From Enterococcus canis NBRC 100695 (GTDB taxonomy: Bacteria > Bacillota > Bacilli > Lactobacillales > Enterococcaceae), in NCBI RefSeq assembly GCF_001544375.1, contig NZ_BCQJ01000006.1, forward strand, positions 160,763 to 224,762: a stretch of 64,000 nt of DNA, given 5' to 3'. Positions 26,956 to 36,417 of the stretch are shown here, piece by piece. How positions within the stretch are numbered: position 1 is the stretch's first letter; every line of letters starts with the position of its first letter. Both the position numbers and the translations under genes were made by a program. The notes under the pieces were generated by a model. The model was not told the origin of the DNA, did not search any database, and saw only the letters and a program-made list of their open reading frames with translations.

Positions 26956-27357
26956 CTAAACGATTTCTAATTCTACTTCGATGTTTCCACGAGTGGCTTT
27001 TGAATAAGGACAGAATTCATGAGCTTTTTCTGCGAATTCTTTTGCTTCTGCCTCAGCCATCCCTTCAATGTGGATTTCTAAAACGGCTCCAACTTGGAAC
27101 CCACCATCATCTGTTTGGTAAAGAGAAACCCGGGCTTTTACCGTACTGTCATTGTCTTTACCGCCTTGTTCCAGCATCAGTTGCAACGCACCATTGAAAC
27201 AAGAAGCATAACCAGCCGCAAATAATTGTTCCGGATTGGTTCCTTCAGCATGCAAACCAGGTGCTGTAATCTTCATTTTCATCGAACCATTAGGAGCTTG
27301 AACTTCGCCTTCACGACCACCATGATTGATCATCGCTGTTTCGTACATTTTTTTCAT
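26956..27357 (-). CDS. Organic hydroperoxide resistance protein (Ohr/OsmC family)
   Basis: This is a 133-residue thiol peroxidase that reduces organic hydroperoxides. The two redox cysteines are seen in GYASCFNGAL and HEFCPYSKATRGN, the Ohr-type arrangement. The ATG at 27357 follows GGAGG; the open frame extends further upstream but lacks a ribosome binding site. No ohrR regulator lies beside it. It is divergent from the YxeA gene. Confidence 0.92.
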   Translation of the reverse strand: MKKMYETAMINHGGREGEVQAPNGSMKMKITAPGLHAEGTNPEQLFAAGYASCFNGALQLMLEQGGKDNDSTVKARVSLYQTDDGGFQVGAVLEIHIEGMAEAEAKEFAEKAHEFCPYSKATRGNIEVELEIV

Positions 27358-27542
27358 GTAGTGATTCCTCCTTGTCTTTTCTTTAAGTATACGCTTCCCA
27401 TTTTCTCGATGCATGGAATTTGCTTGTGACTTACCGAACCGTACGGAAAGTGACGAATCTGTTAGTAGCATCTCCGCCTTTAGTCGGATTACACTAGTTA
27501 AGACACAAGGTAAACTAAAGTCATTCAGAAAGGATGAACAAC

Positions 27543-27905
27543 ATGAAAAAAGCAATTTTAATTATTTTAGGTTTAATCGTCGTAGGCGGTGGGGCTGGCG
27601 GTTATTTCTGGTACCAAGACAATTACGGCGGCGACAGCTACTATACTAAAATCACTACGACACCTGAGCAACACATGGAAAAAGATGATAGTGGCAAAGA
27701 TTTTCCCTTCTATACTTATGAAGATCAACCGGCCTATGATGAAAAAGGTACCGAAAAGGACATTGAACTTCATGAAGGACGCGACAAACCACTTCGTTTA
27801 GACGCTTACTTGAAGCTATTAGTCAATGACAAAAAAGGTGTCATCTCTTGGGAAGAAGTCAATGAAAAAGATGTCCCTAAAGCGGCTTTAGCTAAAATGA
27901 ATTAG
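27543..27905 (+). CDS. YxeA-family (DUF1093) exported protein
   Basis: This 120-residue protein has an N-terminal hydrophobic signal or anchor (MKKAILIILGLIVVGGGAGG) and a small beta-rich domain (DSYYTKITTTPEQHMEKD) typical of YxeA/DUF1093 proteins, whose function is not well defined. AAAGGA precedes the ATG by eight bases. It is a single gene with its own terminator. Confidence 0.8.
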   Translation: MKKAILIILGLIVVGGGAGGYFWYQDNYGGDSYYTKITTTPEQHMEKDDSGKDFPFYTYEDQPAYDEKGTEKDIELHEGRDKPLRLDAYLKLLVNDKKGVISWEEVNEKDVPKAALAKMN

Positions 27906-27910
27906 ACTAC

Positions 27911-27943
27911 AAAAATGACCCCAAAGCATCTGGGGTCATTTTT
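27911..27943. terminator. Bidirectional terminator between yxeA-like and ecsB-like genes
   Basis: AAAAATGACCCCA (27911-27923) pairs perfectly with TGGGGTCATTTTT (27931-27943), giving T runs in both directions between convergent genes. Confidence 0.9.
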
Positions 27944-27959
27944 ATTTTAATGGACGCTT

Positions 27960-29588
27960 CTAATCCTTAATCCGAAATGTCTGGGGTGCCTTTTTGCGAA
28001 TCACTAGTAAGCCAATACCAACATATAGCAGGCTGACGAAAGAGATCAGCAGTACATAATAGATGCTGGCGATATTTAACCTGGTATTCATATAAGCCAG
28101 CCAGTAAAAGGCACCGCTAATAAATTTATAGGCGGGGTTAACTACCTGCATATCTCCGGTAAAAGGCTGTAATAAATAATAAACGAACAGCTCATGAAAC
28201 GAAAACAGCAGCGTCAAACTGACTTGGTTCAGTAAAATCAAAGCCGTGATGCCTAAAGAGTAAGGAAAACCTTGGACTGCCGCAACCAACAAATAAATCA
28301 CAAAAATTTCTAACGCTAACAAGCCGTTGTATCGTAAAGTCTCTTTTAGCCGATACCAAAAACCGTTCAAAATCGTTTGTGGTTGGCGATAAAATGGATA
28401 ATACAGCATGGAAATATCACAGTTTACAAACACCATTTGCACGATTTTTTTCCCGAAGCTTAACAGATACATGATAAAAAATAATACTGGTATCAAGGTT
28501 AAAATCAGCTTTTCGGGAATTGCTTCTCTAGTCACAACTAAGACCAGCACTATCAGTAATCCAACTGCACCTATAATCGTAGCTCGAATACGGAAAGCCC
28601 GATTTAACAGTGAGCGGTAACGGGAAAAAAGCAACGCATTCAAATACTCCGTTCCTGCTAGCTTTTCGGTCCGTAGTGGTGTCAATTGCAACGCTTCTTG
28701 CATGGCCAAGCCTTCTTGCACGAATTCATTTCCAGAGACGGTACTTTCATCGGTAAAGTTAGTGATAGCACTAGCCACTAATTGATACAGATAGGCTTCT
28801 TCTGGAAAGTGCCGCAATAGCAATCCGTAGCTCCCCACCAACAGTAAAAGGGGGATTAGTCCCCAAATTGTCGCAAAAAAAGGCGGTTGATTTGTCAAAA
28901 TAAGATAGCTCATGCCAGCGGCGAACGCCACGGTGCCCATAAAATAAAACAAAGAGCATACTCTCTTAACGGACTTCCGCAATTGATATTTAAAAGAAAA
29001 ACGACGAAACATATCCCCAGCTAGGCGCAAGATACCATAAGCTAAAAAGAGCGTAACGCCTAAAAATGGCTGACCAATGACCAAGCCAATCACAATCAAC
29101 TGGCTATAACATAGCCAGTCCCATAAGAGATCTACATACAAACGTCCATAAACAAATAGACGGCGTGACAATTGAAAGCTCAACATCGTATCCAATTCCT
29201 TTTGGTCCAAGACTTGCCAAAGACTGAAAGGAATCTGATACCACAGGAGGACGAATACGAGCCAAGCTAAACTGGCCAACCAGATTGTCGGTTGTTCAAA
29301 TGCCGTAAAAACAGTTAAAAAGGGGCGACCGGATGCAACGCTTGTGATAAAGCTAGCTAAAGCATAATAGCCGGTGAGCCACAGCAATTTTTTTAAGGGT
29401 GTCCAAACAAAGCGCAGAATATTACTGACACTGCCTAAAAAATTTTTCACACCGTACCAACGATAGGGACTGGTGGGCAGTCGCTTACCAATTAAAGGCA
29501 ACTTTCGTAAAAAATAAAGCCAACCATTCCACGTTTTAGTAAAGGCAATCCGGCGTTCAAATAAATAATAGCGGAAAAAATCCCTCAT
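27960..29588 (-). CDS. ecsB: EcsB-like ABC transporter permease
   Basis: This 542-residue integral membrane protein has an Arg/Lys-rich cytoplasmic start (MRDFFRYYLFERRIAFTKTW) and about ten to twelve helices in the EcsB style. With its ATPase partner it forms an ABC transporter that in other Firmicutes affects secretion, proteolysis and competence; the substrate is not settled. The start overlaps the ATPase stop by four bases. The ecsC gene is not present. Confidence 0.8.
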   Translation of the reverse strand: MRDFFRYYLFERRIAFTKTWNGWLYFLRKLPLIGKRLPTSPYRWYGVKNFLGSVSNILRFVWTPLKKLLWLTGYYALASFITSVASGRPFLTVFTAFEQPTIWLASLAWLVFVLLWYQIPFSLWQVLDQKELDTMLSFQLSRRLFVYGRLYVDLLWDWLCYSQLIVIGLVIGQPFLGVTLFLAYGILRLAGDMFRRFSFKYQLRKSVKRVCSLFYFMGTVAFAAGMSYLILTNQPPFFATIWGLIPLLLLVGSYGLLLRHFPEEAYLYQLVASAITNFTDESTVSGNEFVQEGLAMQEALQLTPLRTEKLAGTEYLNALLFSRYRSLLNRAFRIRATIIGAVGLLIVLVLVVTREAIPEKLILTLIPVLFFIMYLLSFGKKIVQMVFVNCDISMLYYPFYRQPQTILNGFWYRLKETLRYNGLLALEIFVIYLLVAAVQGFPYSLGITALILLNQVSLTLLFSFHELFVYYLLQPFTGDMQVVNPAYKFISGAFYWLAYMNTRLNIASIYYVLLISFVSLLYVGIGLLVIRKKAPQTFRIKD

Positions 29589-30292
29589 GCAGGATCACCT
29601 GCTTTAAGCATATTGACAACTTCTTCTTCAAAAGCCGGATCGTGGATATCATCTGTCACTGGCCGCAGTTCATGCTGATGCAATAAGACAATCTCATCAC
29701 ACAAATCTTGAGCTAATTGTAAAACGTGGGTGGAGAAAATAATGATGGAGTCCTGTTTCAACCCTAGAATCAGTTCCTTCATTTCATGAGCAGCTACTGG
29801 GTCGAAACTCGTTAAAGGTTCATCCAATAACAAAACGGGGGGCGCCACAATCAAGGAAACCAGCATCTGCACCTTATTCTTCATTCCGTGAGAATAATCC
29901 TTTAATAGGCGTCCTTGGTCTTCCGGCGCAATTCCCACTGAGCTCAGATATTCCTCTGGTGTTTTCACGGGTTTTCGCAGCTTATCATGATTCACATCCA
30001 TGAAATATTTAATGAATTCAAAGCCCGTCATAAAAGCCGGTACATGAGAAGTGGCATACACGTAGCCAATATCAGTCGCTTCATAACTGCTCCGCTGGCC
30101 AGCCTGCTCCAAATAGATTTCGCCACTATCAATCGGTAAATCTTTGGCAATACAGTTAAACAGCGTCGTTTTACCAGCGCCATTACGACCTAACAGTCCA
30201 TAAATCTTCCCTTGTTCAAAGCGATAACTAGCTCCTGCCAATACCTGTTTCTCGTCAAACTTCTTGGTTACTTCTGACAACACTAATTCCAT
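29585..30292 (-). CDS. ecsA: EcsA-like ABC transporter ATP-binding protein
   Basis: This 235-residue ATPase has Walker A GLLGRNGAGKTTL, signature YSHGMKNKVQ and Walker B VLLLDEPLTSFDP. The signature variant SHGMK is usual in ABC-2/Ecs-type ATPases. It is the first gene of a two-gene unit with the EcsB-like permease. RBS AAGGAAG precedes the ATG. Confidence 0.85.
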   Translation of the reverse strand: MELVLSEVTKKFDEKQVLAGASYRFEQGKIYGLLGRNGAGKTTLFNCIAKDLPIDSGEIYLEQAGQRSSYEATDIGYVYATSHVPAFMTGFEFIKYFMDVNHDKLRKPVKTPEEYLSSVGIAPEDQGRLLKDYSHGMKNKVQMLVSLIVAPPVLLLDEPLTSFDPVAAHEMKELILGLKQDSIIIFSTHVLQLAQDLCDEIVLLHQHELRPVTDDIHDPAFEEEVVNMLKAGDPA

Positions 30293-30385
30293 TTTTACTC
30301 ACTTCCTTTGAGTCAGTATAACACGCTTTCAATCTACGTAGCCTGACCTTACAATATCGTTCGTGAAGCGACAAAATTCTCCTTC

Positions 30386-30964
30386 CTATTGATGCAGTTG
30401 GCTGAAATCATGCTGAATGATCTCTTCTATACGAAAAGTTCCCGCCTCATACTCGTAACGGAAAAAGGAACAGTTTTGGATAGGACCGGTTCGGCGTAAT
30501 GGACTATGTGCCTCCCACTGACGGTAAAAATTTGCCATCGACCCGCCATGAGTCACGATTAAAATCGGTCCCTCATGCTGCTCAGCAATTTCTGTGATTT
30601 CGTGATTGATTCGTGCAACCACCTCAGTCTGGGCTTCACCACCAAATTGTACAAAAAAGTCGTTATAGGGCAAGGGTGGATTCAAATGTTCCCCTTCACC
30701 CTCGTAGCTTCCAAAATTCCATTCACGCAGATTCTTACGCCGTTCATAAGGTTGGTCTGTCAATAATTCCAGTGTGTCTACTGCCCGTTCTGAAGTGGAA
30801 GTAAAAGCCGCTTGAAACGTGACCTCATTCTTTTCTAAATAGCTTCGCGCAATTTTAGCTTGCTGGATACCCAAATCCGTTAGCGGTGAATCACAAAAGC
30901 CTTGAATTTTATGTTGTTGATTAAATAAAGTTTGCCCGTGGCGTACTAAATAAACAGTCTTCAT
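30386..30964 (-). CDS. Histidine phosphatase superfamily protein
   Basis: This 192-residue phosphoglycerate-mutase-like phosphatase has the phospho-His in LVRHGQTLFN, the second His in IVTHGGSM, and the acid residue region NLREWNFGSYEGE. The substrate cannot be predicted. Its start overlaps the stop of the LOG gene by four bases, so the two are translationally coupled. Confidence 0.9.
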   Translation of the reverse strand: MKTVYLVRHGQTLFNQQHKIQGFCDSPLTDLGIQQAKIARSYLEKNEVTFQAAFTSTSERAVDTLELLTDQPYERRKNLREWNFGSYEGEGEHLNPPLPYNDFFVQFGGEAQTEVVARINHEITEIAEQHEGPILIVTHGGSMANFYRQWEAHSPLRRTGPIQNCSFFRYEYEAGTFRIEEIIQHDFSQLHQ

Positions 30965-31539
30965 CGAATTTCCTCCTGTTGATAAGTTCTGGTTTTAGGG
31001 GGTGTGTAGGTGGCAATAAAGGCCTCGATTTCTGGTAGTGAATCTGAAAACAGGGTCTTTTCCCGATCTTCGGCTGATAAAAAGCCTTGTGTAACCATCG
31101 CATCATACATCGCCGCTAACGGGGCATAATAATTTTGTTCATTGAATAAAATGCAAGGATTATCATTCTGGCCGATACGCGCCCAAGAGATAACTTCCGT
31201 GATTTCCTCTAACGTCCCGGCGCCACCTGGTAATGCTAAACAAACATCACCTAATGCCAACATCTGCTGTTTTCGTTCATCCATAGTCGCAACTAGCTTT
31301 AACTCAGTTAAATGCGGGTGGGCTAGCTCACGTTCGTGTAGAAAACTTGGCATAATACCAATAACTTCTCCGCCAGCAGCCAATACTTCATCAGCAACAG
31401 CACCCATTAAGCCCACCTTACCTCCACCAAAAATCAGCCGGTGACCAGCTGTTGCGATCCAGCGGCCTAGCTTGCGGGCAGCTGCCTCAAAATGCGGATC
31501 TAGGCCTGGATTGGCGCCACAATATACGACAATATTCAT
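30961..31539 (-). CDS. LOG-family nucleotide 5'-monophosphate phosphoribohydrolase
   Basis: This 192-residue protein carries the two LOG signatures, GGGKVGLMG (about residue 47) and LPGGAGTLEEITEVISW (about residue 108). LOG proteins split nucleoside monophosphates such as AMP into base and ribose phosphate. ATG 31539 is preferred since GGAGGAG lies just upstream. It heads a two-gene unit with the histidine phosphatase, perhaps for nucleotide salvage or clean-up. Confidence 0.9.
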   Translation of the reverse strand: MNIVVYCGANPGLDPHFEAAARKLGRWIATAGHRLIFGGGKVGLMGAVADEVLAAGGEVIGIMPSFLHERELAHPHLTELKLVATMDERKQQMLALGDVCLALPGGAGTLEEITEVISWARIGQNDNPCILFNEQNYYAPLAAMYDAMVTQGFLSAEDREKTLFSDSLPEIEAFIATYTPPKTRTYQQEEIR

Positions 31540-31621
31540 CTTGTTCTCCTCCGTTCCTCCGCAGTATAGCACAAAGCGAAATTCACTCCACCTACTTTTT
31601 CAATCTTTCTTAGCGGATTTC

Positions 31622-31649
31622 TTGCTAATTTTTGAAATCGCTCTATACT
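31622..31649 (+). promoter_or_regulatory. Promoter of the ABC-2 exporter operon
   Basis: TTGCTA (31622-31627) and TATACT (31644-31649) are 16 bp apart, 28 bases before the ATPase start codon. Confidence 0.55.
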
Positions 31650-31677
31650 GAGGACAGAATGGAAATGGAGTGATTCT

Positions 31678-32406
31678 ATGTCAACTGAACAGCCCGTAGC
31701 CTTACTAGAAAATGCGTATAAAACCTTTAAAAAGCCTGTTTTACAGGATGTCTCTCTGCATTTAGAAGCCGGGACGATTCTAGGTCTGATTGGTCCTAGT
31801 GGCGCTGGCAAAACGACTACCATCAAAAGCCTAATGGGTATGGAAAAACTGGACCAGGGACAAGCCGCTCTATTTGGAACGCCAATGCCTAATAGAAAGA
31901 TCCTGCAACGCGTAGGCTATATGGGGCAAAGTGACGCTTTATATGAATCCCTTAGCGCCCATGAAAATCTTGTCTTCTTCGGTTCGCTGATGGGACTTAC
32001 TGGTGCTCAATTGTACGAGGGAATCTCAAAATATAGCCAGCTCGTTGATCTAGCAGATGTGTTATCCCAGCCCGTCGCCACTTTTTCTGGTGGTATGAAA
32101 CGCCGCTTGTCCTTAGCCATCACACTCTTAGCTGATCCCAATCTCTTGATATTGGACGAACCTACTGTCGGAATCGATCCTAGTCTCCGCATCACAATTT
32201 GGCGACAGTTGCGAACGCTTGCCACGCAAGGTAAAGGGATTATCGTCACCACTCACGCCATGGACGAAGCCGAAAAATGTGATGTCGTCGGCCTAATTAT
32301 CGCTGGAAAACTTTTTGCTTGGGGCTCGCCTGCTGAACTAAAACAGAAATTTCAAGCACGAACTATCGAAGAAGTCTTTTTGAAAGCAGAGGTGAACGCT
32401 TCATGA
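31678..32406 (+). CDS. ABC-2 type exporter ATP-binding protein
   Basis: This 242-residue ATPase of the DrrA/multidrug type has Walker A GPSGAGKTT, signature FSGGMKRRLSLA, Walker B LLILDEPTVGIDP and switch His in VTTHAMDEAEKC. It overlaps the downstream permease by four bases. The unit likely exports a drug or lipid-like compound; no resistance substrate can be inferred. Confidence 0.9.
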   Translation: MSTEQPVALLENAYKTFKKPVLQDVSLHLEAGTILGLIGPSGAGKTTTIKSLMGMEKLDQGQAALFGTPMPNRKILQRVGYMGQSDALYESLSAHENLVFFGSLMGLTGAQLYEGISKYSQLVDLADVLSQPVATFSGGMKRRLSLAITLLADPNLLILDEPTVGIDPSLRITIWRQLRTLATQGKGIIVTTHAMDEAEKCDVVGLIIAGKLFAWGSPAELKQKFQARTIEEVFLKAEVNAS

Positions 32407-33488
32407 TTCGCTTTCGCGCCATCTTCAGCCGTGTCATCAAAGAGTTAATCCGTGATAAGCGAACACTCGCCTTGATGTTACTGGCACCTATGCTGATTCT
32501 AACCTTAATGAAAGTCGTTTTTGATACCAATGACGAAGTGAATATTCAGCTTGGCGTCACTGCAGACGTACCCTCAGCTGTTGTTAAAAATTTACCCAAA
32601 GATGTCCACAGTCGGACTTTTTCAACCGATGAGCCAGAAAAAATGATTCAAGAGCACCATTTGGATGCCTTTCTCTCCTTCAACAATCGTACGCTCTTAG
32701 TTACCTATGAAAACGTGGACCCCGCTAAGACTGCTCAGTTGAAGGGGCTAATCCAAAACAGTTTAACTATTGACCACTTACAGACCTTGACGAAAGAAGT
32801 CCAAATTTTTGCCAAGGAAACCGGCCAGAACGTCAAACTACCAGATTATACTTTGAAAGCAGCCTATGTGTATGGTCATGCTGACAGTACTTTCTTTGAT
32901 AAAATTTTACCCATATTGATTGGCTTTTTCGTTTTTTTCTTTGTCTTTCTAGTGTCTGGTATCGCCTTATTGAAGGAACGGACTTCCGGTACCCTAGAAC
33001 GCGTCTTGGCAACACCGGTCAAGCGTAGCGAAATCGTCTTGGGCTATCTCGCCGGTTACGGCCTATTTGCCATCATCCAGACGTTGCTGATTGTTTTCTT
33101 TGCTCTTTATATTTTGCAGTTTACTATCGCGGGTAATCTCTTATGGGTCGTACTGACAAATATTTTGATTGCGTTGGTAGCCTTAGCCATGGGCATCTTC
33201 GTTTCCACCTTCGCTAATTCCGAGTTTCAAATGATGCAGTTTATTCCCATCGTGGTGATTCCACAGGTCTTTTTCTCAGGTTTGATTCCTTTAGACAGTA
33301 TGGATGGCTGGGTTCATCAGTTGAGCTATATCTTTCCTCTAAGTTATGGTGGTCAAGCATTGTCTGACGTCATGATCAAAGGCGCCGATTTCTCAACGAT
33401 TGCCCCCAACCTCGGCGTGCTACTGCTTTTTCTAGTTGGTTTCACTTGTTTGAACATCATTGGACTGAAACGATATCGAAAGGTCTGA
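32403..33488 (+). CDS. ABC-2 type exporter permease
   Basis: This 361-residue permease has one N-terminal helix (LALMLLAPMLILTLMKVVF), an extracellular domain of about 140 residues, and five C-terminal helices with the ABC-2 motif ERTSGTLERVLATPVKRSEI. It works with the ATPase before it. The gene converges on ndh, with a shared terminator between. Confidence 0.9.
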   Translation: MIRFRAIFSRVIKELIRDKRTLALMLLAPMLILTLMKVVFDTNDEVNIQLGVTADVPSAVVKNLPKDVHSRTFSTDEPEKMIQEHHLDAFLSFNNRTLLVTYENVDPAKTAQLKGLIQNSLTIDHLQTLTKEVQIFAKETGQNVKLPDYTLKAAYVYGHADSTFFDKILPILIGFFVFFFVFLVSGIALLKERTSGTLERVLATPVKRSEIVLGYLAGYGLFAIIQTLLIVFFALYILQFTIAGNLLWVVLTNILIALVALAMGIFVSTFANSEFQMMQFIPIVVIPQVFFSGLIPLDSMDGWVHQLSYIFPLSYGGQALSDVMIKGADFSTIAPNLGVLLLFLVGFTCLNIIGLKRYRKV

Positions 33489-33501
33489 AGTATAACAAAA
33501 A

Positions 33502-33531
33502 AACTGCTGCTCAACTTTCTGAGCAGCAGTT
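33502..33531. terminator. Terminator between the ABC exporter and ndh
   Basis: AACTGCTGCTC (33502-33512) pairs with GAGCAGCAGTT (33521-33531). The minus strand has TTTTTTTGTT after it, so it ends the nar-menA-ndh transcript best. Confidence 0.85.
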
Positions 33532-33543
33532 CCTTCTATCTTC

Positions 33544-34752
33544 TTAATGATAAAAATCAAAGCGTCCTTTAGATAAGACTTCTTTAACACCGCCGGTTTC
33601 AAAGAGCGAGCGGTCAAGAATTCCTTTTTTAATAAAGGAGGCAGGATAGCCTTTGACATTGGTTTTGCCAACCACTCCAAAAGCATGGGTATTACCAATC
33701 GACGCAACAGAGCCTAATGAATGGAAAGTGAATTTTTCGGTCGCTTCTCCTGCTAACAGGTGCAGAATATTTTTGCCAGCAGTCGCACCCATCTTCAGCG
33801 CAATTTGGGCAGTAGTGGGATAAGGTCGTTGGTTATCTGGATCCATAACAGCGGCGACGTCTCCAATAATGAAGACTTCACTATGATCTGGATCTGATAA
33901 ATCATCGGCTACCGTGACACGGCCCCGTCTTTGGTTAAACCCAGAATCTCCCATTACGTGACTACCAGAAACACCAGTGGTCCAAATGATCGTGCCTGCG
34001 GCCAACTCAGCGTTAGTATTGGTGGCAGCATCTTCTTGATAAATGACGACACCAGGTTTGATTTCCTTGATAGGTTTCCCCGTTAAGAATTCCACACCCC
34101 ATTCTTTCAAATGGTCTATCCCGTAATCTGCCAATTTTTCATCAAACATCGGCAATAGGCGGGTCACGGCCTCAATACAATAAAGCTTGATTTCTTTTGC
34201 CTCAACACCAGCCCATTTAGCATATGTTTCCTTATTTTCTGCTAAAGCACCTAACAATTCAATTCCGGTAAAGCCCGCGCCACAAACGACAATATTCAAA
34301 GCTTCTGGCTTTGGATCTTGCGCATAGCCTTTCATTTGGGCTTCAATATGCGCCAATGCTTGCTTTGCTGTTTCAACGTCTTCCAATTGCAACGCATTTT
34401 CCGCGGCTCCTGGAATACCAAAGGTTTCTGATTGGAAACCTAATGAAACAACTAAATAATCGTACGGTAATGTTTGGCCGCCTTTAAGGGTCACTTGTTT
34501 TTGCGTGCGGTCAATCAATGTTACCTCATCTTTTATAAACGTGGTGGTCTTGGAATTCACCACATCTTCTATTGGATACTGAATCCGTTCTGCCGGCTGA
34601 GTCCCTGCTGCCACCTCATGTAAATCAGTGGATTCATAATGGTAATCATTGCGATCTACCAGCGTCACATGAAACTCACCTTGATGGGATTGCAGGACAT
34701 GCAATGCCCGCAAACCACCATAACCTGCTCCTAAAATTACAACCTCTTTCAT
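33544..34752 (-). CDS. ndh: Type II NADH dehydrogenase (NADH:quinone oxidoreductase)
   Basis: This 402-residue peripheral membrane flavoprotein oxidises NADH and reduces quinone without pumping protons. It shows the FAD-binding VVILGAGYGGLRAL at the N-terminus, the NADH-binding IVVCGAGFTGIELLGAL near residue 158, and the second FAD motif VFIIGDVAAVMD near 293. It is the last gene of the nar operon, 42 bp after menA. That placement makes it the likely electron donor for the quinone-linked nitrate reductase encoded upstream. Confidence 0.93.
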   Translation of the reverse strand: MKEVVILGAGYGGLRALHVLQSHQGEFHVTLVDRNDYHYESTDLHEVAAGTQPAERIQYPIEDVVNSKTTTFIKDEVTLIDRTQKQVTLKGGQTLPYDYLVVSLGFQSETFGIPGAAENALQLEDVETAKQALAHIEAQMKGYAQDPKPEALNIVVCGAGFTGIELLGALAENKETYAKWAGVEAKEIKLYCIEAVTRLLPMFDEKLADYGIDHLKEWGVEFLTGKPIKEIKPGVVIYQEDAATNTNAELAAGTIIWTTGVSGSHVMGDSGFNQRRGRVTVADDLSDPDHSEVFIIGDVAAVMDPDNQRPYPTTAQIALKMGATAGKNILHLLAGEATEKFTFHSLGSVASIGNTHAFGVVGKTNVKGYPASFIKKGILDRSLFETGGVKEVLSKGRFDFYH

Positions 34753-34794
34753 TCTCTGCGCATCCTTTCCTTATTTCATTTCTGATCAGATCAA

Positions 34795-35697
34795 TCAGAA
34801 TAATAGACCAATAGCAAAAAAGAACACCAATGTAGTCGCTCCTACCGCTAAAATTCGTACTGCACAGATAAACGTCTCTCTTTTCACTTGTTTGGCTAAA
34901 AAGAGCCGGGTCTGTTTAAAAACAAACGGCGCGATCAAAAAAGTGCCTAAGACACTCCACGGAGCTAATCGTAAAATGGCCATTGCTAGAATGGCGACAA
35001 AAGCCAGGACATTAAGCCCTGTAAATAAATGCAAGGATCGTTTTTTCCCTAGATAATGAACCAGTGTGTAGCGATTATTATTTTCATCTTCCTCTAAATC
35101 ACAAATATTATTTGCCAACATTAAATTTGCAATCCACAGTGTATTGGGTAATGCAATCAGAAATATCCCCGCTACAGTACTCAGGTTCCAAGTAAACACT
35201 TGATAAGCATTTAGATAAACACAGATCATACTAATCATGAAACCCATTGTCAGACCGGAAAATAACTCTCCTAGGGGTAGACTGGATAAGGGACGCGGAC
35301 CCGATGAATAAAAAATTCCCACCAGATAGCAGTAAATCCCCATCACCAAAAAGGGCCAGCCTACGTAGAAGGAAAGAATAACCCCCATCGTAGCAGAAAT
35401 CACGATCATACTGATCATTAGCCAAAAGACCTGTTTGATATTCAAGTGCTCTCGACCAATAATATTGGTCTTTTCTTTATAGTCATGGACTTGTGTCGCA
35501 TGATGATAATCATTGTAGTTATCCAAAATATCCACCGCCATATTAAAAATCAGCATGGCGATAAAATAGATAACTACATAGCCTAAGTGGAGCGATTGAT
35601 AATGATACCAGCTATAACAGACCCCAATCAAAAAGGGCAAAACGCTGGCTGTTTTTGCTTTAAATTCTACTAGCTCCAAAAAAACCGGCAAAGTCAC
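34795..35697 (-). CDS. menA: UbiA-family prenyltransferase, likely 1,4-dihydroxy-2-naphthoate polyprenyltransferase MenA
   Basis: This 300-residue protein with about eight or nine helices has both Asp-rich motifs of the UbiA family: DILDNYNDYHH (about residue 56) and NNICDLEEDENN (about 196). MenA joins the polyprenyl tail to dihydroxynaphthoate to make demethylmenaquinone. It lies 27 bp after narI in the same direction and before ndh, linking quinone synthesis to nitrate respiration. A long-chain polyprenyl synthase gene lies upstream of the operon. Confidence 0.9.
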   Translation of the reverse strand: MTLPVFLELVEFKAKTASVLPFLIGVCYSWYHYQSLHLGYVVIYFIAMLIFNMAVDILDNYNDYHHATQVHDYKEKTNIIGREHLNIKQVFWLMISMIVISATMGVILSFYVGWPFLVMGIYCYLVGIFYSSGPRPLSSLPLGELFSGLTMGFMISMICVYLNAYQVFTWNLSTVAGIFLIALPNTLWIANLMLANNICDLEEDENNNRYTLVHYLGKKRSLHLFTGLNVLAFVAILAMAILRLAPWSVLGTFLIAPFVFKQTRLFLAKQVKRETFICAVRILAVGATTLVFFFAIGLLF

Positions 35698-35724
35698 GGC
35701 AACACCTCCAAAAATTTAGTTCCG

Positions 35725-36417
35725 CTAGTCCACTAGTCGCCGGTTACGACGGTAAACGATAAAGCGGCGCTGAAAATACTGCAAAGGAATGGTCAAGGCA
35801 TGCACGAGACGCGTATAAGGAAATACACCAAAAATCGTTAGCCCGCATATGACGTGAATCTTAAAGAGTAAGGGCGCCCCCATCATTAAGCGATAGTCTG
35901 GCGAGAAATAAAATAGTTGTCGAGCCCAGACCGCCAATGTGTCACGGTAATCATAGGTAGGCACCATGGGTCCGGCAATAAAGGAACTCATGAGACCAAA
36001 GGTGATCGTGATACACAAGGCGATCATGATCAATAAATCACTCCAAGAGCTGGACAGGAAAACCCGTGCATTCGTAAAGCGGCGGAAAGTCAAAATACCA
36101 ATACCAATTAACGTAATGAAGCCTGCAAAGCCTCCCATCATCAATGCGAAGGCATGGTACATCTCATTGGAGATTCCGAAATACTCCGTCACAGATTTAG
36201 GCACCAAGATGCCCGTCACATGCCCTGCCAAAACCAACAGAATCCCTATATGAAATAGTATACTCCCAATCATCAATTGTTTCTTCTCCAGAAGCTCACT
36301 GGATTTTGCAGTTACACTGCCTTTGTTGCGGGTAAAACGAATCAACGTCCCGAAAACAAAGGAACCTAGACACAGATAAGGGTAGATCACCCATAAAATT
36401 TGATTAATGAATGTCAT
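35725..36417 (-). CDS. narI: Respiratory nitrate reductase gamma subunit (cytochrome b) NarI
   Basis: This 230-residue, five-helix membrane subunit oxidises menaquinol and passes electrons through two hemes b to NarH. All four expected heme ligands can be seen: His56 and His66 in LFHIGILLVLAGHVTG, and the pair in FKIHVICG and RLVHALTIP. The start overlaps the narJ stop by four bases. The protein needs heme, which enterococci must take up. Confidence 0.97.
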   Translation of the reverse strand: MTFINQILWVIYPYLCLGSFVFGTLIRFTRNKGSVTAKSSELLEKKQLMIGSILFHIGILLVLAGHVTGILVPKSVTEYFGISNEMYHAFALMMGGFAGFITLIGIGILTFRRFTNARVFLSSSWSDLLIMIALCITITFGLMSSFIAGPMVPTYDYRDTLAVWARQLFYFSPDYRLMMGAPLLFKIHVICGLTIFGVFPYTRLVHALTIPLQYFQRRFIVYRRNRRLVD